Assembly (NCBI GenBank): GCA_028753945.1
Contig: JAPNXP010000005.1
Span: 1,426,001-1,490,000, forward strand
Origin: Hexactinellida sp. DTS-2022
Lineage: Eukaryota; Porifera; Hexactinellida
Direction of reading: 5' to 3'
DNA length: 64,000 nt
The notes beneath the pieces are model-generated. The model had not been told where the DNA came from, did not search any database, and worked only from the letters and a program-made list of their open reading frames with translations. Of this stretch, positions 9,461 through 20,153 are shown in pieces. Each line of letters begins with the position of its first letter. Position 1 is the first letter of the stretch. Position numbers and translations under genes: made by a program.

Positions 9461-9692
9461 CGCCATGTCATGAACACCACATGGTGTATAGACTCATTTA
9501 ACAATTTGTATGGGACAAAGGAATGATTGTTGAATTTGAAGTTTATTTCTATCTTAAACCATCTTGAGTTTAAGTTTATACAGAAGAACTCGGTTAAGAC
9601 GTACCACCTTGGGAGACAAGAAAAAGTACGTACTAACCGAGGTACACCTAATCCGTATGCATAATCCATAAGTCGAAATAATTACTTCTAGA

Positions 9693-12240
9693 CATAGCCT
9701 ACTATACATAAGGCCTCACAGTAAAATATGAAATCTGGACCAGGGATGCGGTCGCCGCCGGGAAACGAAATTGCAATTTTTTATCAAATTTAGTGACATT
9801 CCGCTTGAAAACAGATATTCCGGTGACTAGCAGTCGATATATATCGAAAAATATGCATATTAACCACAAAGCTAATTTTAGAATTTTGTGTTGTTATTCA
9901 CCCATAATATAAATAAGTGGTTTATGGTATATAACATACATAGCAAATTTATACTTTTATTACGCTCTAGAGCTAAATAATCCATCTTGTTATTTATTTA
10001 TTTCATTCTCATTAGTACAATACCCCTACAGAGCCCATTTCCCTATTAAAAATTAACCTTATAATTTGATTTATGCTACTACCATTAATTTATTAGTTTT
10101 TTTCTAACGATGCCCAACAGTTGTGCCATTTTCGGATGCAAAATCAACTACAACGACGATCACCGTGTCCCAGTTTTTAAACTACCTACGAAACCAGATG
10201 ACCTAAGACACAGATGGCTTCAGGTTCTTCGGAGAGACGATTTACTCATTCAAGGGGGTTTACGTGAGTGTAAATCATTTTCGCCAGGAGGATGTTGAGT
10301 ATACTCACAAAGTTCCAAACGGAGATGGTACTTATCGTGAAATTCCAAGAGTCAACCCAAAGCTAAAAGATGGTGCCGTTCCAGTTATTCTACCAGGACA
10401 CCCTTCAATCTGTTCTCAATCTATTAGCTCCAAATAGCGCAGATGTGTGTCACCTACATCAAAAGATGAGGAAATGTTCAATGAAGCATTAACACTTAGC
10501 CTGGCATCTGAGAGCGAAGAGAAAGATAAATATCAGATCAATTGTTTCCAGGATACCCAAGCTAAGTTACCTTTGATTTCCCTACCTAAAACATGGTCTT
10601 TATGGTACCCAGATGATCATAGTCTAATTTATATGCTACCTCTACTGACAGAACACAATATCATTGTCAACACCCATATATTAGTGTCCTTCGATTTGTC
10701 AGTTAGAGCTTATCGTAATGGAGAAATTTTACCAATTCCAATTTGCTCAATCAGCGATATACGACACCTTGAATCAATTCTCTGTGAGATTTCTATATCC
10801 CCTCGTCCTGTTCTGTCCACTGAATCTGTTTCAAAGACCGTTAATGAGACTTTATCTTTAGCGAAGGACAATATCCAACTACTCATTAACAAAGTACTTT
10901 CATCTAATGGTGAATTAGAGATAACTTATTAACTAACTGATTCCCCCGAAATATCCAGGCTTCATTTCATCCAATGTCAGCTTGAAAACAGTATTGTACC
11001 CAAAAACAGGCGGAGGTACAACATCCTCACACAGCTTATGGCACTTAAAGCACATTTAATTTCACCAGCATGTTATAAGTATCTTCAACAAATGGCTTGT
11101 CTATCTCTGCCTCATGTCAACACTTTGGAGAAGTTGTATTCTTCATTCGGACTTGAGTGTGAATTCTTTCCTTTCCTCAAGCAAGCGACAAATTCTTTCA
11201 CTGAAGCTGAGAAACATATCGTTATGCAAATGGACGAAATTCACGTAAAATCTGATGTCACATATAAAGGAGGCAAGATATATGGTTCTAGTCTAAGCCC
11301 AGAAGATCCAATAAAGATTATGGTATCAAGTCTCCAGAAAAAATGGTCTACTATAGTTCGTCTATTACCATGTGCCTCTCTTTCCGCTGAGGAGATATTC
11401 CCCATCATACTCGCTTGTATTAAAGATATCGAAACTTGTGGTTTATGTGTGGATGTAATCTCAACAGATAACTATCCTCTTAATGTCAAGTTATTCAAAC
11501 TATTCTCTCCTGTTGGTAAGCTTGAAACATGTGTACCTCATCCTTGTGTTCCTAACAGGAATCCTTCGAATTCCGGTACCAACTACTGCAGCTTTCTGAT
11601 CGTGGTGGTCTAAAGTATCCTTCAGAGCTTGCATTGGAATCGTTAATTATTGTTTGGAAGATTCTAACTATAATCCAAAGTAATAGTGAACTTATGTCCC
11701 TGTTGATAGAAGGTCAAACTAGAAAGATTTTAGTAACACTTGCTTTTGGCTCCCTAACTGGTCTTGATAGTGGTTTTGAAGGTTGGAGAACTACTTGTCC
11801 TTCTTGTAATGTGAAAGGTTCAACCATTCTATCAAGTCTCGTTCGGAGTGAGCAAATTGTCTAATTGCAAATCTTGTCAAGAATTACAATTCGAGCCTTA
11901 CTTTAAAGGGATTAGAAAAGCGGAAATTGAAAAAGTTCGATTCCTGATTATTTAGATACGAGTTAGTTGTCTTATGTGAAGTAACTATATCTACCTAAAT
12001 AGAGGTTTTCTAGTAGTTTCTGTATTGTGTATGTTATTCAAACTCACAAAGTAATAAGATTAATGGTATAATGAGAGTATACGTATTACTTTATTACAGT
12101 TGCTAGTCACCGGAATATCTGTTTTCAAGCGGAATGTCACTAAATTTGATAAAAAATTGCAATTTCGTTTCCCGGCGGCGACCGCATCCCTGGTCCAGAT
12201 ATCATATTTTACTGTGAGGCCCTATGTATAGTAGGCTATG
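9693..12240 (+). mobile_element. P-type (THAP) DNA transposon, copy 1, internally deleted
   Basis: Long inverted repeats of about 140 bp start CATAGCCTACTATACATAAG and run through CAGGGATGCGGTCGCCGCCG. The ACATAAGG word at position about 14 has the same placement as in the Drosophila P element terminus. A perfect 7-bp duplication, TTCTAGA, flanks it (9686-9692 and 12241-12247). The same CATAG terminus and a 7-bp duplication occur in the larger copy at 43766-48949. Relative to that copy, about 1.3 kb of coding sequence is deleted. Confidence 0.85.
10110..11955 (+). pseudogene. THAP-domain P-element-type transposase, broken
   Basis: The ATG at 10110 opens a THAP zinc-binding domain (MPNSCAIFGCKIN, then VFKLPTKPDDLRHRWLQ). 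The frame breaks at about 10265; the next frame continues NHFRQEDV...LKDGAVPVILPGHPS, the end of a THAP domain. The third zinc ligand appears as Ser (VSVNHF) instead of Cys. After a stop comes 10447-10932 (linker region), then 11038-11613 with the RNase H-like core: MDEIHVKSDVTYKGGKIYG and STDNYPLNVKLF supply conserved acidic residues. From 11570 the sequence jumps to the C-terminal DRGGLKYPSELALES block, which lies about 1.3 kb further on in copy 2. Such proteins excise and paste P-type elements and bind DNA through the THAP domain. This one is not translatable. Confidence 0.8.
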
Positions 12241-12440
12241 TTCTAGAGTACGTACTAACCGAATTAAAATACATACATTTTATTTAATTGGGAATATAAA
12301 TTGGTACGTCTTATCCGAGTACGTATTAACCGAATCATTTATAATGGATCAAATAGGAGGAAAATCGGTTATTAGAGAACAGTACGTAATATCCGAGAGT
12401 ACGTCTTAAGCCGAGTACGTACTAAGCGAGTTCCACTGTA

Positions 12441-12785
12441 TTTCCATTATAAATGCGTTTTAGACCCCCCTATCACTCTAATACAATTCGGGCACAAAAC
12501 AAGCACACAAACGAATAGTCATAAACTAGAAATTCCATCTCAATTATCCATTGTTTATATACCAGTTAAAATTTTGAAATAGAAATCAGCATACTTGTTT
12601 ACTTAGAATGACATATGGGATTAAGTTTATATTTCCATTATTTATGCGATATAAACCCCCCCCTTACACTCTAATACATTTCGGGCACCAAGCACACTCA
12701 CAGACAAATATTTATACAAATAGATATTCCATCTCATTAATCCATTGTTTGAATATCAGAATTCGTTCTGAAATTGAATAACTGT
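12441..12785. repeat. Direct duplication, unit about 190 bp
   Basis: TTTCCATTAT...GCG...ACCCCCC...CACTCTAATACA..TTCGGGCAC...ATTCCATCTCA...ATCCATTGTTT is present twice in the same orientation, starting at 12441 and 12632, with about 80% apparent identity. No coding potential and no inverted ends. Confidence 0.65.
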
Positions 12786-12976
12786 TGAGTGAAATTGAAT
12801 TTTCATATAGGAGAAAATTTTAATACAACTATGTATTAGAAATCGATTTATATAGTAGCAGCTATTGAATCAAATTAAATTAATCATTTACAATATAATA
12901 CTTTATTGTAACTATGATATCAGAAATTGATTTGTATAGTAATAGCTATTGAATGTAAATTAATTATTCATATATA

Positions 12977-13477
12977 CAGTGCAACCTCTATAAGTGGGGT
13001 CTCTATAAATGGGGAACCTCCATAAGTGGGGAATTTTTTTACCATATTCGTTTATATCCATACAAATGAACCTCTATAAGCGGGGAAGTGGGGAATGGGG
13101 GACCATAAATTTCAAGGAGTTTTTATCTCCATACAAAACAACCTCCATAAATGGGGGGAATGGACAAATCCTAACATGATTCTTATAAAATAATACAATA
13201 TTTCCAATAAATCGACTCTAAAGTTCTACAGAAAAAATATTTTCGATTGATCTACTCTGATGTTTTTAGAACAAATCACCTAGTGTAGATCAGCAGTTAA
13301 CTAAATTGTCATAATATACAAATAAGAACTAGAACGTGCATTAATGTGTGTGTTATATGAATATTTTGTATAATATAGCATATGTAATGTTTTTCCAATT
13401 GAATTTTATAACCGGGGAATGGGGGGCAATTGAAAATTTCCCCGTCCCATGCTCCCCCACTTATAGAGGTTCCACTG
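12977..13477. mobile_element. Mariner/pogo-like MITE, CAGTGCAACCTCTATAAGTG family (complete)
   Basis: Inverted termini CAGTGCAACCTCTATAAGTG and CACTTATAGAGGTTCCACTG are bounded by TA on both sides (12975-12976 and 13478-13479). Internally repeated CCTCTATAAGNGGGGAA words give long imperfect inverted arms. A right-end fragment is at 1284-1617. Confidence 0.8.
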
Positions 13478-13929
13478 TACTAGAATTCTTTATTGTGATT
13501 ATTATATCAACAATAACTTGAATCGAAATAACAGTGAATCAATTGAATTATTCATAAATAGTAGATCTTCATCGAAACCACGAAATAATTGCATAATTGA
13601 ATATTAATGATTTTACGATTTTAGAAGTTAAGGGTGAATTGTGGCAACTTTGAGCCTAATTATCAGGAAAATTAGGACGGATTAAAAAAATCGTGAAGAG
13701 CTATCAGTTGCAAAATACTTTTCTGATACTAATGATTCTAAAAAAAATTTTGTTATTGCATATATTTTCTTGTGGGACAAAATAAGCTAAAAGTCCCGTG
13801 AAAAATTTTCCCAAGTCGAAATTGAAAAATCAGGCCACGAAGTGCACATTAATCAACAACCAGACACCTATCCTGAAAATCTCAGAGCTCTAGCACTAAT
13901 GGTTTAGCCTGGGGAGGCGACACGGAGAA
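13478..13929. other. AT-rich spacer in misato intron 1
   Basis: About 450 bp with no ORF, no inverted termini and no recognised repeat family. Confidence 0.5.
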
Positions 13930-14035
13930 AAAAATCCAAAATTGCAGCCTGTGCCGACGCATGTTCCTTTTGTGGCACTATATTTTGGTGGTGGTTATTT
14001 ATAGTGCCTCCAAAGGAACATGTTGTCGTCACAGT
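13930..14035. repeat. Dispersed palindromic unit (right end truncated)
   Basis: AAAAATCCAAAATTGCAGCC through TGGTGGTGGTTATTTATAGT to ACATGTTGTCGTCACAG. The final TTTTGGATTTT half is missing. Confidence 0.65.
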
Positions 14036-14620
14036 TCGTGAACCTTTCATTCCCTGATAGTGGCCCAGTATTGAAATCACTGCCTCTATTATTATTTCTC
14101 CGAAGACGGTGCCCTACCTTCACCTTTATAAATAAAGAGCTGAAACTTGGCATGTAGGTGCGTCTAATTTGCACCTGGCTGGGCTTCATTTAGGGGATGG
14201 CGAGGGATGGCTCCCGCCATCCTTGGTAATAACTCGCCATCCCTTGCACCCCCTACCTTACAGCGTGCTTCCGCGTGCGGTCATATCCTCGCCATCCCTT
14301 ATTCCTGAAAACCATAATTTTGCCATCCCTTAAGTCAATGTCTAAATAGGAGCCTGTCTGGGATTACGATTTAAGGTAAATAATTTCAACATACGTATAT
14401 CTAATCTAATTATGTCTCAAAAGATAAATAATTAATAGTTAACTTGATAAAATTTACATATGTGGATAGATAATTAAATTATACAGCTTTTGGAAAGTCA
14501 CAAATGTTCAATTTGGCCTAGATTATGCCATAATTTGGGTGCCAATCTCCTGTGTTTCCTCACACTTCAAATTCAGTAAACTGTTAAATCTTACTCAACT
14601 TGTAATAAATATATTGATTC
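14036..14620. other. Repeat-derived spacer with GCCATCCCTT words
   Basis: 14180-14335 contains four GCCATCCCTT-type words (CTCGCCATCCCTTGCACC, CTCGCCATCCCTTATTCC and others) facing a GGGATGGCGAGGGATGG start, so it may be a small folded element. 14340-14620 matches 16518-16800 and 19380-19780 (CACACTT-AATTCAGTAAACTG, CAACTTGTAATAA). The foldback element at 14621 therefore inserted into an older repeat. Confidence 0.5.
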
Positions 14621-16516
14621 GTGACCTTCGTTATATAAGGCCTATGCACCAACTTTGTGAAACTGGACCATGGATTAAAGGAAGGCCATTGATAAATAGG
14701 TTACTATTTATCGTTATCTAATTAACTAGTAGTGAATAGACCTCATAAATGTTCTATAACTATATAGGAACATGATATCAAGGTATACATAGCACCCTTC
14801 AGAATTGAGCTATGTCATCATTTGATTACGTAATCGCTATTTTTGGTGGGTATTATCGTGTTTTTCTAGCCTGCTTTTAACATAGTTAGACGTGTTATAA
14901 ATGTTCAAAATTGGAACATGATGATGCCCATAACTAGTTAGATGAAATATATCGAAATTATCAATGGAATGTTGACACATTCCTCGGTTGCCAGCGAAAT
15001 GTAAATTTCCTAAAATGAGCCATAACTAAAAAACTATCTATTTTATGTAAACTAGGCTAGTGCTGATCTATCCGCAATAGGTAAATTCCTATTCATTGAT
15101 AATACATCTTCTAGGCCTAACTACTATAATCTTTGAGATAATGAGTGTATTACCTCATAAGGAATTAAGTGCTAATTATATTATTCTCTCAAAAATTATT
15201 GTAGTTAGGTATATATAATGTATTATCAATGAATAGGAAGTTACCTATTGCGGATAGATCAGCCATGGCCTACTATATAATACGGCTAGATAAGTCAAGT
15301 ATTTGCCATTTTATTTCCAGGCCAGTGTTTACTTTCTAATTGCTCGTAAAATATATTACCTATTGTCATGGAATAAACTGAACTTAGGTTTTCAAATACG
15401 CTGGAAACATCTAAAATACTTTTGAGAATGATTTCTCATAAGATTTAACCACAATGACGTAATCAAATATACATACCCATATATGGCAATGATGTTAAAT
15501 AAATGTTGATTTTTTAGAAAATTTGAGAATCTAACTTGACCGTTTTTATCCTAATGCATTGTTCTTGTTAAATACTAACTACAGTAACAAATTATGCAAT
15601 TCCTTTCACTCAAATTCTTTTCAACATCAATGTAAGTAAATAATTATACTATTGTTATCAAACCATATGTTTTGTATTCTTTTGAAATGTATAGTTAGAT
15701 TTTAATCTAGGTCTTAAAAGTGCTGTTTGACGACGTACATGTTGCCCAGTCAGTTTAATGACCGTTCTTGGGACTTATTTAGCTAATGTTCACTGAATCT
15801 CTACTTCAATCTCCACTTCAAATCTCTACTTCATAATTAGTATTAATTACCATATATGGGTATGTATATTTGATTACGTCATTGTGGTTAAATCTTATGA
15901 GAAACCATTCTCAAAAGTATTTTAGATGTTTCCAGCGTATTTGAAAACCTAAGTTCAGTTTATTCCATGACAATAGGTAATTTATTTTACGAGCAATTAG
16001 AAAGTAAACACTGGCCTGGAAATAAAATGGCAAATACTTGACTTATCTAGCCGTATTATATAGTAGGCCATGGATCAGCACTAGCCTAGTTTACATAAAA
16101 TAGATAGTTTTTTAGTTATGGCTCATTTAAGAAATTTACATTTCCCTGGCAAACGAGGAATGTGTCAACATTCCATTGATAATTTCGATATATTTCATCT
16201 AACTAGTTATGGGCATCATCATGTTCCAATTTTGAACATTTATAACACGTCTAACTATGTTAAAAGCAGGCTAGAAAAACACGATAATACCCACCAAAAA
16301 TAGCGATTACGTAATCAAATGATGACATAGCTCAATTCTGAAGGGTGCTATGTATACCTTGATACCATGTTCCTATATAGTTATAGAACATTTATGAGGT
16401 CTATTACTACTAGTTATTTAGATAACGATAAAATAACCAATTTATCAATAGCCTTCCTTTAATCCATGGTCCAGTTTCACAAAGTTGGTGCATAGGCCTT
16501 ATATAACGTAGGTCAC
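14621..16516. mobile_element. Foldback-like element with roughly 670-bp inverted arms
   Basis: The left arm 14621-15486 and right arm 15850-16516 are reverse complements across nearly their whole length. They start at GTGACCTTCGTTATATAAGG and end at CCTTATATAACGTAGGTCAC, around a 363-bp loop. The flanks share ATTGATT (14613-14619 and 16518-16524), a likely 7-bp duplication. The left arm is longer by about 200 bp because a smaller palindrome (15063-15263) sits in it; the right arm preserves the uninterrupted sequence. No ORF longer than about 60 codons is present, so it is non-autonomous. Confidence 0.8.
15063..15263. mobile_element. Small palindromic insertion in the left arm of the foldback
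   Basis: GCTGATCTATCCGCAATAGG and CCTATTGCGGATAGATCAGC are inverted ends of an approximately 200-bp segment. The corresponding point of the right arm (near 16068-16084) reads straight from GGCCATG into GATCAGCACTAGCC without it, which gives the empty site directly. The target word GATC seems to be shared with the element's ends. Confidence 0.7.
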
Positions 16517-16845
16517 AATTGATTTAACTTATTAAATCTTAGTCTATTGATTCAACTTGTGAATTCGAGCTGACTTCTATTTACTTGAGTATTACTATAC
16601 AATGGATTAAAACAATTAAATTAAATAAGGAATTTGTTGACTTAACTCACTCACCGTGGATAACATTGCTAAAATAAATAACTAATAATATACTTTATTA
16701 TCAATACATAATGAATGAATGGCATTAAACTCAAGATGGTTCAAGATAGAAATAAACTTCAAATTCAACAATCGTTCCTTTGTCCGGTAACAACTTGTTA
16801 AATGAGTCCTAACACCATGAGGCGTTCATGACATGGCGAAAATAT
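16517..16845. other. Right flank repeat of the foldback element
   Basis: Continues the older repeat of 14340-14620. It includes TCAACTTGTGAATTCGAGCT and ATACAATGGATTAAA, shared with 19690-19760, and GGTTCAAGATAGAAATAAAC, shared with 9540-9560. No coding sequence. Confidence 0.5.
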
Positions 16846-16900
16846 CAAAATTCGCTGCTGTACCGACAGCATGTTCCTTTGGAGGCACTACTAGTTACCC
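16846..16900. repeat. Left half of a palindromic unit, interrupted by the MULE
   Basis: ATATCAAAATTCGCTGCTGT through GCATGTTCCTTTGGAGGCAC. The right half resumes at 19223 (AACCTCTAAATGTAGTGCCTCC...GCTGCAATTTTGGATTTT). The MULE at 16901-19213 split it and duplicated TAGTTACCC. Confidence 0.75.
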
Positions 16901-19213
16901 GGGATACAGACTTTTCGTGACAGGACTTTTCGCTACAAGACATTTCGTGACGGACACTTCGTGACAAGACATTTCGTGACACGGACTTTTCGTGACTGGA
17001 CATTTCGTGACAATTAATTAACATAAATTACATAATTTCAATAAACCCGTGTGAAAAGCAATTTTGGTAGTTGATCAGTAGGCCAATAAATATATATAAA
17101 ATGAATTTGTTAATTCTTTTTCTTATGCAATATTAATACAACTCAAGAATACCCATTTGTTAAATGTTATTGGTTAAGATAAGAAGTTCTATATTTGTTA
17201 TGTGAAAGAAAATATGAATGAAAAAATTAAGCAGGATATAAATAAAATGCATTATATTAATCACTAAATGTGAAGTGATAAGCTATCCCTCTCAAAAACT
17301 CCTCTTTGGGCCTTGTTAAATAACCCTCAATTAAATTCTCCAACGCCCTGTCGTCGTAACACCTGCGTTTCGAAGGCTTCCTTCCTGTAATGCAAAATGC
17401 CTGTCTAACCTCAACTAGGCCCTGCTCTTTCTTCAATTTATCGAGGAATTTCCAAATTGATGGGTGGTGACATGAAATATGACATCCAAATGAACGGTGC
17501 CATGCTTCCACAGCATTTGTAGTGCGGGGTAAACCATTTTGCACCATGAAATGCTGATTCCACATCTGTAATGGGAACAATGGTGGTGACATTAGGGCGG
17601 AATTTGCTGTGTGCCTACCAATATAAGTTGATTCAAAATAGAGAGCTAAATCATAAGCTTCAGGTGGCAAATCTATGAATAGTTGATTGAAAAGTTCCGG
17701 AATATCAGTTGGAGTGGCGAAGGCTAGCGAAGGTAACATCCTAACTTTGATTGCAAATTCTGTATCTTGTTTATACCTTGTCGCTAAACCAAATTGCTGA
17801 ATTTTTCGCCATACATTCTGACATAAGTGGAAAAAAACATCCTTTAACGTGAGTATTTGGAAAATGAGCAGAAAATGCATTGATTGCGGCCTTTTCAAAA
17901 TCAACAATTAGATGGGTTGGACAGGCGTCTGGACAAAAATCGCTAACTTTAGTCCACATTCGACTATATGTCTCTTCTGACTTGTTGGTAATAGGACAAA
18001 TAAACTGGGCAGAAGATAACCATTTTTAAAAAGATCCTGACCTCCTTTCAATGCGTGTATTACGTAGAGTTGATAAAATAACCCAGGTACTGTTTTGAAA
18101 GTGCCATCTGCAAGCCATACACTTGATGTAGATAGCATATCCAGGTTCTTTCTAGTCCCAAAAATCAATATTCGTTGATTTTCACTTTCAAATCCAGAAT
18201 CGTGAATTAGAAAACGATCACCTTTATCCGTTATTTTGTAAAATTCTGAAAGCTCCAGATTTGTAAGTGATGTCGGCTCTGGGGGAACGTTGTTAGACTT
18301 CTTACGACTTCTTACAATTGTTCTCTTCAGGGTGTCTATCTTAGGCAAATGAACTGCAGCCTCCTCGTTCAATTGATTGATTGAAGAAGTAATTATAGAA
18401 TGTGTACCTTCCTGCGTCTCTGAAGCTTTACGCTTAATTCCTGCCTTAATTCGATAGTTTTCGAATACATTTGAGTTACTTTCATGACTATGTTCATTCA
18501 TTTTAGAAATAACTAGGTTTTCTTTAGAGTGTAATCTAGCCTTGCAAATACCTCTCTGAATACAGTGCCACTGGGTAACATCGTGTGTCATCCTGTGTTT
18601 TGTATAACAATATCCATCTACCTGGAGACACAATCCACCTTTTGATGTTTCAGTTACTAATAACTGAGTCGATGTGGTAGGATGTGTAAACTGAGTGGAT
18701 ACAGTGGGACTGAAAGATGTTTGACTCTCAGGAATTTCATGAAATGGAGATGTATGAATATCGATATCATACTCATCGTCAGAAGTGTAATTTGAAGAAG
18801 GTAAATTGTAGCTCATTGTAGAGTATTCGTAATAATTTTCAAAAAGTAATGAGTTTTAATACTTTATTCAAACAATACTCAATTTATATGATTTCTCTAC
18901 CACTAACTATAATTGAATATACGTAGTTTTTAATTAACATCCTTAGTTACTTATTGCTTGTGGGTGACAATTGAATATGTATAGAGTTAACAAATTAATA
19001 ACAAAATTTGTCTCATTTAGGCCGATACAAAAACTGATCAACTACCAAAATTGCTTTTCATACGGGTTTATTGAAATTATATAAGTTATGTTAATTAATT
19101 GTCACGAAATGTCCAGTCACGAAAAGTCCGTGTCACGAAATGTCCTGTCACGAAAAGTCCATGTCACGAAATGTCTTGTAGCAAAAAGTCCTGTCACGAA
19201 AAGTCTGTATCCC
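16901..19213 (-). mobile_element. Mutator-like element (MULE) with FLYWCH transposase
   Basis: Inverted termini begin GGGATACAGACTTTTCGTGA. They extend about 190 bp as arrays of (GGA/ACA)-TTTCGTGACA words, then TTTCAATAAACCCGTGTGAA and GGTAGTTGATCAG on both sides. A perfect 9-bp target duplication, TAGTTACCC (16892-16900 and 19214-19222), is diagnostic of MULEs. The element is 2,313 bp with one transposase gene on the minus strand. Confidence 0.92.
17257..18816 (-). pseudogene. MULE transposase with N-terminal FLYWCH zinc finger, one frameshift
   Basis: The ATG at 18816 gives a Ser/Thr-rich start. A FLYWCH-type finger follows at residues about 63-112 (GYCYTKHRMTHDVTQWHC..., CKARLH, MNEHSHE). 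The DDE transposase core starts with WLADGTFKTVPGLFYQLYVI (first Asp). The frame breaks around 17960-18000. The next frames supply LIVDFEKAAINAF (second Asp) and TTNAVEAWHRSFG (Glu), so all three catalytic residues survive. Joining the frames would give about 510 residues, a normal size for this class. Frame shifts also lie near 17830. The enzyme would cut and paste elements with matching termini. It is only lightly damaged, so its family may be recently active. Confidence 0.85.
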
Positions 19214-19290
19214 TAGTTACCCAACCTCTAAATGTAGTGCCTCCAAGGGAATTGCGTCGGCACAGGCTGCAATTTTGGATTTTCTTTTCT
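19214..19290. repeat. Right half of the palindromic unit split by the MULE
   Basis: Starts with the second TAGTTACCC copy and continues TAGTGCCTCCAAGGGAATTG to GGCTGCAATTTTGGATTTTC. Confidence 0.75.
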
Positions 19291-19299
19291 CCCTAGACG

Positions 19300-20037
19300 G
19301 TGCCCTGGGCACACCTTTTTAGATTGAGGGCTGAAAGATAGCATGTAATTGGGGAGTTACCGTCTAATTTGCATCTGGGGTTACGATTATTAATTTAATT
19401 TTAACACATATTTAATCTAAGTATGGCTCATAACATGAAATAGAAAATAGTAAGATTGATCAAATTTCCATGTCTGGAAAGAGAATTTAATTTTACACCT
19501 TTTGGCAGGATACGAAGAATTTGTTAAATTTGTCAAAAGTTTCTGCCATAATTTGGGTGCCAATCTCTACTATTTCCTCACACTTGAGATTCAGTAAACT
19601 GTTAAACCAATTTCCATTGTTTCAACTTGTAATAATTAAAGTGACTAGACTGTTAAATCTTACTCTATTGTTTCAACTTGTAATAATTATATTAATTCTA
19701 CAAGTTTGTGAGTTCGACTGGCTTCTATTTAATTATAGTATTATAATACAATGGATTAAATTACATAAAATTAAATAAAGAAATATGCTTAGACGTATTA
19801 AATTAACTGTGGATAATATTGCCGAAACAATTAAGTTGAATTTAATTAACTAATTATCTATATAAATAAGTGTTAATTTATGCATATTTAATGAATGTAT
19901 GTCATTAATCTCGAAACTGGTTTAAGACTAAACCTCCAATTTCCAAACCTCAAAAACTACATCTAATTTACGAATCGTTCGTTGGCTCGTGACCACTTGA
20001 ATAATATTTCTAAACACCTTGAGGCGTTGATGACATG
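19300..20037. repeat. Diverged copy of the repeat flanking the foldback element
   Basis: Shares TTTCCTCACACTT, ATTCAGTAAACTGTTAAA, CAACTTGTAATAATTA and ATACAATGGATTAAA with 14540-14620 and 16520-16610. The internal segment ACTGTTAAA...TTGTTTCAACTTGTAATAATTA is duplicated in tandem (19594-19640 and 19648-19692). No genes. Confidence 0.5.
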
Positions 20038-20153
20038 ACCAAAAAATTCCCAAATTGCAGCTGTGCAACACCATTTTCCTTTGGAGGCACTATTAATTAA
20101 CCAACCACCAAAATATAGTGCCTCCAAGGCACAGCTGCATTTTGGATTTTTTA
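20038..20153. repeat. Dispersed palindromic unit
   Basis: ACCAAAAAATTCCCAAATTGCAG at left and GCTGCATTTTGGATTTTTT at right, around ACCAACCACCAAAATATAGTG. Confidence 0.65.

Larger units (their letters stand above)
9581..12438. mobile_element. Mariner-like MITE split by the P-type transposon
   Basis: The left end CAGAAGAACTCGGTTAAGAC and the right end GTCTTAAGCCGAGTACGTAC...TTCCACTG are inverted and flanked by TA (9579-9580 and 12439-12440). Several internal GTACGTACTAACCGAG words occur on both arms. The element was about 310 bp before the P-type transposon (9693-12240) inserted. Confidence 0.65.

Noticed and set aside
16118..16303. 61-codon frame in the foldback right arm
   Set aside because: Not conserved in the left arm's mirror copy as an open frame and without recognisable motifs.
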